Assembly (NCBI GenBank): GCA_045805385.1
Contig: JBJMLG010000167.1
Span: forward strand, 1-9,011
Source: JADGHQ01 sp045805385
GTDB lineage: Bacteria; Actinomycetota; Thermoleophilia; Solirubrobacterales; Thermoleophilaceae
Length of the DNA: 9,011 bases
Direction: 5' to 3'
The translations under genes and the position numbers were made by a program. The notes beneath the pieces were generated by a model. It saw only the letters and a list, made by a program, of their open reading frames with translations, did not search any database and was not told the DNA's origin. Shown piece by piece: positions 1 to 6,954 of the stretch. Position 1 is the first letter of the stretch. Every line of letters starts with the position of its first letter.

Positions 1-473
1 ACCGCCTGTCGGACATCGCCTGCGCGCTCGGGCTCGCCCAGCTGGAGCGGCTCGACGACCTGCTCGCCGCACGCGCACGGGTGGCGGAGCTCGACAACGA
101 AGCGCTGGGCGGCATCGACCGCCTCGGGCTCCCCTGTCCGGACGAGGACGGCAACCGCCGCGGCTGGTTCGTCTACGTCGTCCAGCTTCCCAGGGGCGTG
201 CCGCGCGACCGCGCCATCGAGGAGCTGCGCGCCCGCGGTATCGACTCGAAGCCCTACCTGCCGGCGATCCACCTGATGAGCTTCTACCGCGAGCGCTTCG
301 GGCACCGGCCCGGGGAGTTTCCCGTCTGCGAGGACGTCGCGGAGCGCTCGCTGGCGCTGCCGTTCTTCCCGCAGCTCAGCGAGGGTCAGGTGGAGCGGGT
401 GGCGGAGGCGCTCCGCGAGGTCGTGGAGCGCGCGCTCACCCGCTCAGTCGACGCGCTTCGAGAAGCCCACTAG
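1..473 (+). CDS. DegT/DnrJ/EryC1/StrS-family PLP aminotransferase, 3' part only
   Basis: The frame is open from the first bases of the window (first whole codon at nt 3) to a TAG at 471-473, giving 156 residues of a protein whose N-terminal half lies outside. The visible part opens with RLSDIACALGLAQLERLD, the conserved block of this family after the PLP-binding lysine region. It continues with a GID-KPYLPAIH-FYRERFG block and ends with the LALPFFPQLSEGQVERV block usual near the C-terminus. Family members transfer an amino group to keto-sugars (often nucleotide-linked) for surface polysaccharide or secondary-metabolite synthesis, in the cytoplasm. The active-site lysine is not in view, so activity and substrate cannot be judged. 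An internal GTG at 81 should not be taken as the start, because homology continues upstream of it. Its last 30 nt overlap the convergent acetyltransferase gene. Confidence 0.88.
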   Translation, partial: RLSDIACALGLAQLERLDDLLAARARVAELDNEALGGIDRLGLPCPDEDGNRRGWFVYVVQLPRGVPRDRAIEELRARGIDSKPYLPAIHLMSFYRERFGHRPGEFPVCEDVAERSLALPFFPQLSEGQVERVAEALREVVERALTRSVDALREAH

Positions 474-1058
474 CGCCGGTATCGGCCCGGTCGCGGCCCG
501 TTCCTCTGTGATCGCGAAGCCGGCGCGCTTGTAGAGCGCCCGGGCGGCGCTGTTCTTCGCGGCGGTGTCGAGCGCGACCTGGCCCAGCCCTCGCTCGCGC
601 GCGGCGCGTTCGGCCTCTCCGAGTAGCGCGAGAGCCACACCGCGGCGGCGGAACTGCGGGTCGGTGGCGAGGGCGTCCACGTAGAGCGAGTCCATCGGCG
701 GCCGCGGACCGCCGCGTGCACCGGCCCACCACAGACGGAGCACGCCGCTCCAGCGCCACGGCGGGCGCATCCGCAGCACCATCCACAGGAAGCGCCCTGA
801 GCGGTCGCGGCCCTCCGCCACGGGGAAGGCCGCCATCGCCCCGGCTACGTGGCCGTCCAGCTCGGCGACCGTGACCACCTCTCTGCTCGCATCGGTGCCG
901 TCCTGCTCGAACGCGGCGCGGATGATCTGCAACGCCGACGTTCGGTCGCCGGCGAACAGGTCGTAGGCGTCCCCCGAGGTCAGGTAGATGAGGTCGGCGA
1001 CGGCGTCGCGGTCCTCAGGACGCGCACCACGGATGGTCGGCACCACGGTCTCAGTCAA
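444..1058 (-). CDS. GNAT-family N-acetyltransferase
   Basis: This 204-residue protein has a single GNAT fold. Beta strand 4 and motif A (acetyl-CoA pyrophosphate binding) lie at about 124-150, with DALATDPQFRRRGVA holding the R/Q-x-x-G-x-A-type loop. Motif B follows, with LDTAAKNSAARALYKRAGF at 163-181, including the Asn and Tyr typical of the family. Such enzymes acetylate an amine from acetyl-CoA; nothing here shows the acceptor. A Trp/Arg-rich stretch at 92-112 (WMVLRMRPPWRW) sits mid-fold and may be a loop over the substrate. The chosen start is TTG at 1058-1056, which overlaps the upstream dehydrogenase stop by 8 nt and has a GGAG about 13 nt upstream, longer than ideal. GTG codons 5 and 6 (1046, 1043) are alternative starts. 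Probably translated from the same mRNA as the dehydrogenase. Its 3' end overlaps the facing aminotransferase gene by 30 nt. Confidence 0.85.
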   Translation of the reverse strand: MTETVVPTIRGARPEDRDAVADLIYLTSGDAYDLFAGDRTSALQIIRAAFEQDGTDASREVVTVAELDGHVAGAMAAFPVAEGRDRSGRFLWMVLRMRPPWRWSGVLRLWWAGARGGPRPPMDSLYVDALATDPQFRRRGVALALLGEAERAARERGLGQVALDTAAKNSAARALYKRAGFAITEERAATGPIPALVGFSKRVD

Positions 1059-2031
1059 GCGGCGGATCCAGCTCCGCCAGGGTGATGCGGAGCCCCTCGT
1101 CGAGCGGTGTCGGTTCCCAGCCGAGCTCCTCCTGCAGCTTGCTCGAGTCCGGCGCCGCGTCCCACAGGAAGAAGTGCAGCTGGCCGCTGGGGAGGAGGGG
1201 AGGCCTGCGGATCAGGCGAGACAGCGCTTCGCCGCTTCCGGCCATCGCCTTCGCAACCGGCACCGGCAGGACCGGAGGCACGCGGCCGCGGCCCGCGAGC
1301 CGGACGACGCTGTCGGCGAGCTCCTTCAGCGTCGCGTGGCGGTCGCAGACGATGTAGCGCTCTCCGGGCCTGCCGCGCTCGGCGATGCGCAGGTGGGCGT
1401 CGGCCACGCCGCGGTTGAAGCTCACGCCCATCCCGCCGGGCGGCACCGCGGGCAGGCGCTTCCTCACGAGCGGCCGCATCATGTTCTCCTCGAACGAGCT
1501 GCCGGGGCCGCCGGGACCCGGGCCGTACACGCCCGCCGGGTTGGCGATCACGACCTCCAGGCCGTTCCCCGCGGCGGCGAGCACCAGCCGCTCGGCCTCC
1601 TGCTTGGAGCGCTCGTACGCCGTGCCCTTGGGGTACGCCGCCACGTCGCTCTCGTCGAAGCGCGCGCCGCGCTCGGCGTGGAACACGTCGATCGTGCTCG
1701 TGTGGACGAGGCGCGGCACGCCGGCCTCGCGCGCGGCCTTCGTCACGTTCTCGCTTCCCACCGCGTTCACCCGGTGGAAGTCAAGCTCGTCGACGAGCCA
1801 TTGCTCGGGGAGACCCATCGCGTTGAACACCACATCGCAGTCCTCCACGGCGGCCCGCAGCGAGGGCGGATCGGTCACGTCGCCCTGCACGGTCTCCGCG
1901 CCCGCGGGCAGGAGCGGCGAGCCGCGATCCGGATCTCGCAGCAGCGCGCGCACCTGGTGTCCGCGCTCTGCCAGGAGGTGCACGAGCGCGTTGCCGATCT
2001 TGCCGGTTGCGCCGATCACGAGCGCTCTCAT
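1051..2031 (-). CDS. NAD(P)-dependent epimerase/dehydratase (extended SDR family)
   Basis: The 326-residue product starts directly with a Rossmann strand and the dinucleotide-binding GATGKIG motif (7-13). It has a D51-V-T-D acidic cluster, the catalytic TST near 111-113, and the Y139-x3-K143 pair in AYERSKQEAE. NPAGVYGPG at 164-172 is the usual extended-SDR block after the active site. It resembles dihydroflavonol-4-reductase/nucleotide-sugar epimerase relatives, which oxidise, reduce or epimerise a bound substrate with NAD(P)H. The substrate cannot be told. The frame is open upstream to 2127, but I start at the ATG at 2031 because the Rossmann motif begins there and the extra 32 codons would run into argH. 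No Shine-Dalgarno precedes it; instead a TAGGAT -10 lies 8 nt upstream, suggesting a leaderless mRNA. It is divergent from argH and overlaps the acetyltransferase downstream. Confidence 0.9.
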   Translation of the reverse strand: MRALVIGATGKIGNALVHLLAERGHQVRALLRDPDRGSPLLPAGAETVQGDVTDPPSLRAAVEDCDVVFNAMGLPEQWLVDELDFHRVNAVGSENVTKAAREAGVPRLVHTSTIDVFHAERGARFDESDVAAYPKGTAYERSKQEAERLVLAAAGNGLEVVIANPAGVYGPGPGGPGSSFEENMMRPLVRKRLPAVPPGGMGVSFNRGVADAHLRIAERGRPGERYIVCDRHATLKELADSVVRLAGRGRVPPVLPVPVAKAMAGSGEALSRLIRRPPLLPSGQLHFFLWDAAPDSSKLQEELGWEPTPLDEGLRITLAELDPPLD

Positions 2032-2039
2032 GGGCGGCA

Positions 2040-2072
2040 ATCCTACGGTGGCGCGTCGGCGCTTCGTAGACT
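2040..2072. promoter_or_regulatory. Divergent promoter pair between the SDR gene and argH
   Basis: The 49-bp spacer 2032-2080 carries a TAnnnT hexamer on each strand. TAGACT at 2067-2072 (+) ends 8 nt before the argH ATG, and TAGGAT on the minus strand (2045-2040) ends 8 nt before the SDR ATG. With transcription starting 6-8 nt after each -10, both mRNAs would begin at or within a base or two of the start codon. Neither gene has a Shine-Dalgarno sequence. An 18-nt spacer puts CTACGG (+) and CTACGA (-) at the -35 positions. These are poor matches to TTGACA, and they form a CTACG...CGTAG inverted repeat that includes part of the opposing -10. No experimental support is visible. Confidence 0.5.
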
Positions 2073-2080
2073 GCGCGCCC

Positions 2081-3451
2081 ATGTCGCGCTTCTCAGAGCC
2101 GCAGGACCCGGTCTTCCAGGCGCTCAACTCCTCGGTGTCGTTCGACTACCGCCTTGCGCCTTACGACATCGAGCAGTCGCGCGCGCACGTGCGGATGCTC
2201 GGGCGCTGCGGGGTGATCCCCGAGGCCGACGCGGTGGAGATCGAGCGCGGGCTGGAGTCCGTCCAGCGCGAGATCGACGACGACAGCTTCGAGGTCAAGG
2301 CCGGCGACGAGGACATCCATATGGCGATCGAGCGCCGAGTCACGGAGCTGATCGGCCCTGTTGGCGGTAAGATGCACACCGCCCGCTCCCGCAACGACCA
2401 GGTCGCGACCGACGTGACGCTGTTCGTACGCGCCCACGCGCTCCGCGCGCGCGAGGCGATCCTCGGGCTGATGGGGGTGCTCGAGAACCACGCCGAGCGC
2501 CACATCGACTGGCCCATGCCTGGCTACACGCACCTCCAGCGTGCGCAGCCGGTGTACCTCTCGCACCACCTGCTCGCGTACTTCTGGAAGCTGCGGCGCG
2601 ACTTCCACCGCTTCGGCTTCGTGCTGAGCACCACCGACGAGCTGCCGCTCGGTGCGGGCGCCCTCGCCGGCGTGAACTTCTCGACCGACCGCATGTCGGT
2701 CGCACAGGACCTAGGGTTCCCGGGCATCGCCGAGAACTCGATCGACGCCGTCTCCAATCGCGACTTCGTGATCGACTACGTGAGCGCGGCGGCCACCTGC
2801 GCCACGCATCTGTCGCAGCTCGGCGCGGAGATCGTGCTCTGGTCGAGCGAGGAGTTCCGCTTCTGCGAGGTCTCGGATGCGTTCGCGTCGGGCTCGAGCA
2901 TCATGCCTCAGAAGAAGAACCCGGACGCCGCGGAGCTGCTGCGCGCGAAGGCTCCGCGCGTCGCCTCGCATCTTGTGGGCCTCCACGGCGTGCTGCACGG
3001 GCTGCCGCTCACCTACAACAAGGACCTCCAGGAGGACAAGGAGCACCTCTTCGACGCCGTCGACACCATCGAGCTCGCGCTCGCGGCCGCCACCGGCATG
3101 TTGCGTGACGTCCACTTCAACCGCGAGCGGCTCGCCGAGGCGGCGTCGGACGAGTTCCTCGCCGCCACCGACGTTGCCGACATGCTCGTGACCCGCGGGG
3201 TGCCGTTCCGGGAGGCGCACGGGATCGTCGCCGGGCTCGTACGCCGGGCCGTCGAGAGTGGCCGGAGCCTGTCCCAGTTCAGCGACGACGAGCTGCGCGA
3301 CGTCTCCGAGCACCTCGTGCCCGGGTTCCACGAGCTGCTCGGGGAGCATGCCTGGCTCGAGTCGAAGGTCTCGGAGGGAGGCACCTCGCTCAGCCGGGTC
3401 AAGGAGCAGCTCGCCCAGGCGCGGCACGTGCTCGCGGAGGCGAGCGCGTGA
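2081..3451 (+). CDS. argH: Argininosuccinate lyase
   Basis: ArgH splits argininosuccinate into arginine and fumarate, the last step of arginine synthesis, as a cytoplasmic homotetramer. The 456-residue protein shows the fumarase/aspartase superfamily blocks: C1 with HTARSRNDQVATD at 99-111, C2 with PGYTHLQRAQP at 147-157, and the mobile loop GSSIMPQKKNPD at 271-282 that holds the catalytic serine. TYNKDLQEDKE at 311-321 is also ArgH-typical. The ATG at 2081 is preferred because FQALNSSVSFDYRLAPYDIEQSRAH matches the family N-terminus and nothing upstream in frame does. The usual WGGRF opening is reduced to SRF, so the N-terminus is a few residues short. The stop overlaps the next gene by 4 nt. 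A TAGACT -10 ends 8 nt upstream with no Shine-Dalgarno, pointing to leaderless translation. No argG or other arg genes are in view. Confidence 0.96.
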   Translation: MSRFSEPQDPVFQALNSSVSFDYRLAPYDIEQSRAHVRMLGRCGVIPEADAVEIERGLESVQREIDDDSFEVKAGDEDIHMAIERRVTELIGPVGGKMHTARSRNDQVATDVTLFVRAHALRAREAILGLMGVLENHAERHIDWPMPGYTHLQRAQPVYLSHHLLAYFWKLRRDFHRFGFVLSTTDELPLGAGALAGVNFSTDRMSVAQDLGFPGIAENSIDAVSNRDFVIDYVSAAATCATHLSQLGAEIVLWSSEEFRFCEVSDAFASGSSIMPQKKNPDAAELLRAKAPRVASHLVGLHGVLHGLPLTYNKDLQEDKEHLFDAVDTIELALAAATGMLRDVHFNRERLAEAASDEFLAATDVADMLVTRGVPFREAHGIVAGLVRRAVESGRSLSQFSDDELRDVSEHLVPGFHELLGEHAWLESKVSEGGTSLSRVKEQLAQARHVLAEASA

Positions 3452-4059
3452 GCGACCCTCGGCGGCGCAGCTTCTACGACCGCTCGGTGCACGAGGTCGC
3501 GCGTGACCTGGTGGGCTGCACCGTGCGCCACGGCGACACCTCGGGGCGCATCGTGGAGGTCGAGAGCTACCACGAGGAGGAGCCGGCCTGCCACGCCTAC
3601 GCCGGGCTCACGCCGCGCACTGAGGTGCTGTTCGGCCCGCCTGGGAACGCCTACGTGTACCGCTCGTATGGGATCCACGCCATGCTCAACGCGGTGTCCG
3701 AGGAGGAGGGTCTGGGGGCAGCGGTGCTGATTCGCGCACTCGAGCCGATCGACGGCATCGAGCTGATGCGACTGCGCCGGCGAGTGGACGGTGTAAACGA
3801 TCTCTGCTCGGGGCCCGGGAAGCTCACGCAGGCGCTCGGCATCTGGCTCGACCTCAATGGCACCCCGCTGACGGGCGGCGGGCCGATCGACTTCCTTCCG
3901 CGGCCGGCGGACTCGCGCCCGCCTGAGGTGGTACTGGGCGAGCGGATCGGGATCACGCGCGCGGTGGACCTGCCGTGGCGCTTCTGCGACGCCACGAGCA
4001 GTTCGGTGTCGCGCCCGCTGCCGCCGGCCATGCGCGCCCGCGCACGGCGAGCGGCCTAG
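3448..4059 (+). CDS. mpg: 3-methyladenine DNA glycosylase (AAG/MPG family)
   Basis: This is a base-excision repair enzyme that flips out and cleaves alkylated or deaminated purines (3-methyladenine, hypoxanthine, ethenoadenine). The 203-residue length fits bacterial members. Visible marks, compared with human AAG: IVEVESYHEEE, with E39 at the place of catalytic E125 and Y41/H49 matching the base-stacking Y127/H136; NAYVYRSYGIHAMLN, where Y74 matches the intercalating Tyr162 and N81 matches Asn169; LIRALEP at 94-100; LCSGPGKLTQALGI at 119-132; and RIGI and PWRF near the end. The first block reads ESY where EAY is commoner. The GTG start at 3448 shares a GTGA with the argH stop, so translation is probably coupled to argH and both belong to one mRNA. 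The stop TAG is formed from the same CTAG as the stop of the facing SnoaL-like gene. It is intact, with all expected catalytic residues. Confidence 0.95.
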   Translation: MSDPRRRSFYDRSVHEVARDLVGCTVRHGDTSGRIVEVESYHEEEPACHAYAGLTPRTEVLFGPPGNAYVYRSYGIHAMLNAVSEEEGLGAAVLIRALEPIDGIELMRLRRRVDGVNDLCSGPGKLTQALGIWLDLNGTPLTGGGPIDFLPRPADSRPPEVVLGERIGITRAVDLPWRFCDATSSSVSRPLPPAMRARARRAA

Positions 4060-4490
4060 GCCCCGCCGCTGTAGATCGGCGCCGCGAGCTGCTCCATGAT
4101 CCCGAGGTCGTCGCGATGGTTCCACACCTCGACCACGCGGCCGTTCTCGAAGCGGAAGATGTTCACGCCCGAGATGCTGGCGTGGCGGCCGGTTGCCTGC
4201 CCGCCGCCGCCCCAGGGCCCGGTGTTCGTGCCCTCGCCCGTCCAGCGCGCGACCACGTAGTCGCCGTCCGCGAGCAGCAGGTCCACGGTCATCTCGATGT
4301 CGGGAAACGCCGTGCGGAAGTCCTCCGCGATCTGGCGCTGCCCGGCTGGGCCGGGCCGCGTGGCCAGCGGGCGCAGGTCGTGCCGCTCGTACTCGTCGGC
4401 GAACAGCTCGTCGATCACGTCGAGCTCGCCGCGGCCCCAGGCCTCCTCGTAGAGGCGCCGCACGAGTTCCTTGTTGCGATCGCTCGACAC
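4056..4490 (-). CDS. SnoaL-like polyketide cyclase-fold protein (ester cyclase family)
   Basis: The 144-residue protein begins SSDRNKELVRRLYEEAW and continues with ELDVIDELFADEYERHD, AFPDIEMTVDLLLADGDYVVARWT and GRHASISGVNIFRFENGRVVEVW. This is the pattern of SnoaL-like proteins in the NTF2-like alpha+beta barrel superfamily. SnoaL itself cyclises a polyketide, but most genomic relatives have no known substrate and no polyketide genes are present here, so the function is open. The start is GTG at 4490-4488, preceded by a good Shine-Dalgarno GGAGGG (4503-4498) with a 7-nt gap. The frame stays open far upstream by running antisense-like through the PBP gene, which is not coding. It follows the PBP stop by 41 nt on the same strand and may share its transcript. 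Its stop overlaps that of mpg. Confidence 0.87.
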   Translation of the reverse strand: MSSDRNKELVRRLYEEAWGRGELDVIDELFADEYERHDLRPLATRPGPAGQRQIAEDFRTAFPDIEMTVDLLLADGDYVVARWTGEGTNTGPWGGGGQATGRHASISGVNIFRFENGRVVEVWNHRDDLGIMEQLAAPIYSGGA

Positions 4491-4497
4491 GTGCCTA

Positions 4498-4503
4498 CCC
4501 TCC
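4498..4503 (-). promoter_or_regulatory. Ribosome binding site of the SnoaL-like gene
   Basis: GGAGGG on the minus strand, 7 nt before the GTG at 4490, is the clearest Shine-Dalgarno match before any start codon in the window. It fixes the start within an otherwise very long open frame. Confidence 0.7.
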
Positions 4504-4531
4504 ACCGCCCCGGGCGATGGGTCAAGCGGGC

Positions 4532-6853
4532 CTAGCCCGTGCCCGTGCCTGTGCCGGCGCCCGTGCCGGTGCCGGTGCCCGCTCCGGGCGGTGGAGTGGC
4601 GCCCCCGCCACCACCCGTGCCGCCGGTGCCGCCGCCCGTGTCCCCGCCACCGGGGGCCGGCTGCTTGGGCGGCGTGGGCTGCGTCGGCTGCTTCGTACCA
4701 CCACCACCGCCGCCGCCGTTTCCGCCGCCGCCGGGCGCCTGGGTGCCGCCGCCGGTCTGAGGCTGCGTAGGCGCCGTGGGTGCCGGCGCGGCCGGGGCGG
4801 GCGCGATCGCGCCCGGAGTGGGACTCAGGGGCGGTGTCGGCGTCTTCTTGGGATTGCGGGAATCGCGGATGGCGATCGCCGACATCATGAAGTCGCGCCA
4901 GATCAGCGCCGGGTAGGTGCCGCCGGCCACCGGCTTGCCGCGGAACTCGGTGAGCATCGGCTTGAGCTTGTCCGGATAGCCCACCCACACGGCCACCGTG
5001 TACTGGTCGTTGAAGCCCACGAACCAGGCGTCGCCGTAGTTCTCCGTCGTGCCCGTCTTGCCGGCGGCGAATTCGGGCAGCTTCGCGGCGGTGCCCGTGC
5101 CGTTGTTGATCACGCCCGCGAGGAGCTGCTTGGCCTGCTGATCCACGCCCTGCGGGATCACCTGCTTCGAGCGCTTGGTGTTCTCGTCGACGGTCTTGCC
5201 GCCCGGAGTCTTCACCGACTCGATCGCCACCGGACCCAGCTTCGAAGCGCTCAAGCTGCCCGAGACGCGCTTGCCGTCGTTCGCGATCGTCGAGTAGGCA
5301 TAAGCCATCTCGAGCGGGCTGACGCCCGTGCGCAGGCCGCCGAGCGTCATCGCCCAGTTCGTGGACACACGCGTGCGGATGCCCATTCGCTGCGCGAGCC
5401 GCGCGATCTTCTTCGTGCCGACGCGAATGCCGAGCTGGGCATACACGGAGTTGTCCGAGTGCGCGGTAGCGGCCGCCAGGTTTGTGACCCCGGCGTAGGA
5501 GTCGTTGTAGTTGTGCACGATGAAGTGCTCGCCGTTGCCGTGCGGGACCTTGATGTCGAGCGGGGCGGAGGTGAAGCCGCTGCCCGGCCCGTAGCCCTTC
5601 TCGAGCGCCTCGATCAGGGTGAAAGGCTTGAACGCGGAGCCCGGCTGGCGGTGGCCGTTGGTCGCGAGGTTGAACGGCTTGTTCTCGAAGTTGTTGCCGC
5701 CCACCATCGCCTTGACCTCTCCGGTCTTGTTCTCGATCACCACCATCGAAGCGGTGATTCCGAGGCCGGCAAGGCGGTTGCGGATGGCGCTCTCGGCCGC
5801 GGTCTGCAGCTGCGGGTCGAGCGTCGTCTTGATCTTGAGGCCGCCCCCGAACACGCGGCCCGAGCCGTAGCGGTCCACCACCTGCTGCGTCACCCAGCTC
5901 GAGAAGTACGGCTGCGAGGACTCCGGCTTCGGCGGGTTGATGCTCGCTCGCGAGGGAAGCGCCTCCGTGATCGACTCCTGGTACTGGCTCGCCGTGATCA
6001 TGTGCTGCGCGAGCATGTTCTTCAGGACTTGGTCGCGGCGCTCTCGCGCGTGCTGCGGATTCTGAAGCGGGTCGTAGGCGCTCGGCGAGGCGATCACGCC
6101 GGCGATCAGCGCGGATTGAGCCGGATCGAGGAACCGAGCCGCGCGGTAGTTCGGGTTGTACTTCGTCTGGGCGCCGCCGAAATATGTGCGGGCCGCGGAC
6201 TCGATGCCGTAGGCGCCGTTGCCGAAGTAGATGGTGTTGAGGTACTCGGTGAGGATCTTCTGCTTCGACCACTGCCGTTCGAGGTGGTAGGCGAGCGCCG
6301 CCTCGCGGAGCTTCTCGAACACCGTGCGGTTGCCCTGTGCAGCCAGCGCGTTCTTCACGAACTGCTGCGTGATCGTCGACGCTCCCTGGACGGCGCCCTT
6401 GTGGAGCACGTCCGCCATCACCGCTCGAGCGATGCCGCGATAGTCCACTCCCTTGTGCGTGTAGAAGCGCCGGTCCTCGATCGCGATCACGGCGTTCTTC
6501 ACGTTCGGGGAGATGTCGTTCTCTCCCACGAGGATGCGGTTCTGATTGCCGGTGAGCTTCGCGATCTGCGTGCCCCGCTTGTCGCCGGCGAGCAGGACCG
6601 AGTTCTGAGCTGCTCGGAACTCCGCCTTGTTCTCGAGCGACGGCAGCTCGCTGGCGACCGCCATCATCATCCCGAAGATCGTCGAGATGATCGCGAGCAC
6701 GCCCAGGCCGAAGAGCACGAGAGCGAGCCGCAGCTTCTTCAGCTTCGGCTTCGCCTCTCGCACGCGCCCATTCTCGGAGCCCACGACGCCCGGCGACGGG
6801 GCGGGCGTACCTGGCACAGGCCTGAGCACTGTCGGCGGCGTTGAATCCGGCAT
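4532..6853 (-). CDS. Class A penicillin-binding protein (bifunctional transglycosylase/transpeptidase)
   Basis: This membrane-anchored peptidoglycan synthase polymerises lipid II into glycan and cross-links the stem peptides outside the cell. The 773 residues comprise a basic cytoplasmic N-terminus (1-40), one transmembrane helix (about 41-65), and a GT51 transglycosylase domain (about 75-250). The GT51 motifs are EDRRFYTHKG (E126 catalytic), GASTITQQ (157-164) and ILTEYLNTIYFGNGAYG (200-216). A linker and a transpeptidase domain (about 335-655) follow, with SAFK (S406 nucleophile, K409), SDN (466-468) and KTGTT (599-603). After about 665 comes a Pro/Gly/Thr-rich tail, ending in alternating Gly-Thr, probably disordered and extracytoplasmic. 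No PASTA domain is seen. The ATG at 6853 lacks a clear Shine-Dalgarno; a TAGACT -10 at 6943-6938 would give a leader of about 75-80 nt. Divergent from tyrS. The closest named type is PBP1A/PonA. Confidence 0.95.
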   Translation of the reverse strand: MPDSTPPTVLRPVPGTPAPSPGVVGSENGRVREAKPKLKKLRLALVLFGLGVLAIISTIFGMMMAVASELPSLENKAEFRAAQNSVLLAGDKRGTQIAKLTGNQNRILVGENDISPNVKNAVIAIEDRRFYTHKGVDYRGIARAVMADVLHKGAVQGASTITQQFVKNALAAQGNRTVFEKLREAALAYHLERQWSKQKILTEYLNTIYFGNGAYGIESAARTYFGGAQTKYNPNYRAARFLDPAQSALIAGVIASPSAYDPLQNPQHARERRDQVLKNMLAQHMITASQYQESITEALPSRASINPPKPESSQPYFSSWVTQQVVDRYGSGRVFGGGLKIKTTLDPQLQTAAESAIRNRLAGLGITASMVVIENKTGEVKAMVGGNNFENKPFNLATNGHRQPGSAFKPFTLIEALEKGYGPGSGFTSAPLDIKVPHGNGEHFIVHNYNDSYAGVTNLAAATAHSDNSVYAQLGIRVGTKKIARLAQRMGIRTRVSTNWAMTLGGLRTGVSPLEMAYAYSTIANDGKRVSGSLSASKLGPVAIESVKTPGGKTVDENTKRSKQVIPQGVDQQAKQLLAGVINNGTGTAAKLPEFAAGKTGTTENYGDAWFVGFNDQYTVAVWVGYPDKLKPMLTEFRGKPVAGGTYPALIWRDFMMSAIAIRDSRNPKKTPTPPLSPTPGAIAPAPAAPAPTAPTQPQTGGGTQAPGGGGNGGGGGGGTKQPTQPTPPKQPAPGGGDTGGGTGGTGGGGGATPPPGAGTGTGTGAGTGTGTG
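4535..4585 (-). repeat. Degenerate Gly-Thr codon repeat at the 3' end of the PBP gene
   Basis: The last 17 codons before the TAG encode two copies of an eight-residue unit (GAGTGTGT) plus a final Gly. At DNA level this is two 24-bp units (4538-4561, 4562-4585) built from hexamers of the GGCACN type. The units differ mainly at third codon positions, so they are not an exact tandem copy. The tract is prone to slippage or recombination in steps of 6 bp, which would change tail length without changing frame. Confidence 0.7.
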
Positions 6854-6937
6854 GAGAAGCGGGGAAGAACAGCGAGTCGCTGCCCATAGGCGGACGGCGG
6901 GGCGGCGACCCTTGCGCTCCGTCCGGCGCGGCTCGGC

Positions 6938-6947
6938 AGTCTAGCAT
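6938..6947. promoter_or_regulatory. Overlapping -10 hexamers of the divergent tyrS and PBP promoters
   Basis: Plus-strand TAGCAT (6942-6947) ends 7 nt before the tyrS GTG, as expected for a leaderless transcript. Minus-strand TAGACT (6943-6938) faces the PBP gene. The two share the bases around a central CTAG, so polymerase could open only one at a time. No good -35 match is seen at 17-18 nt for either. Predicted by pattern only. Confidence 0.45.
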
Positions 6948-6954
6948 TGGCCCC

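Noticed and set aside
4539..4760. Plus-strand Pro-Val repeat ORF
   Set aside because: It is the exact complement of the PBP Gly-Thr tail and has no independent sign of coding.
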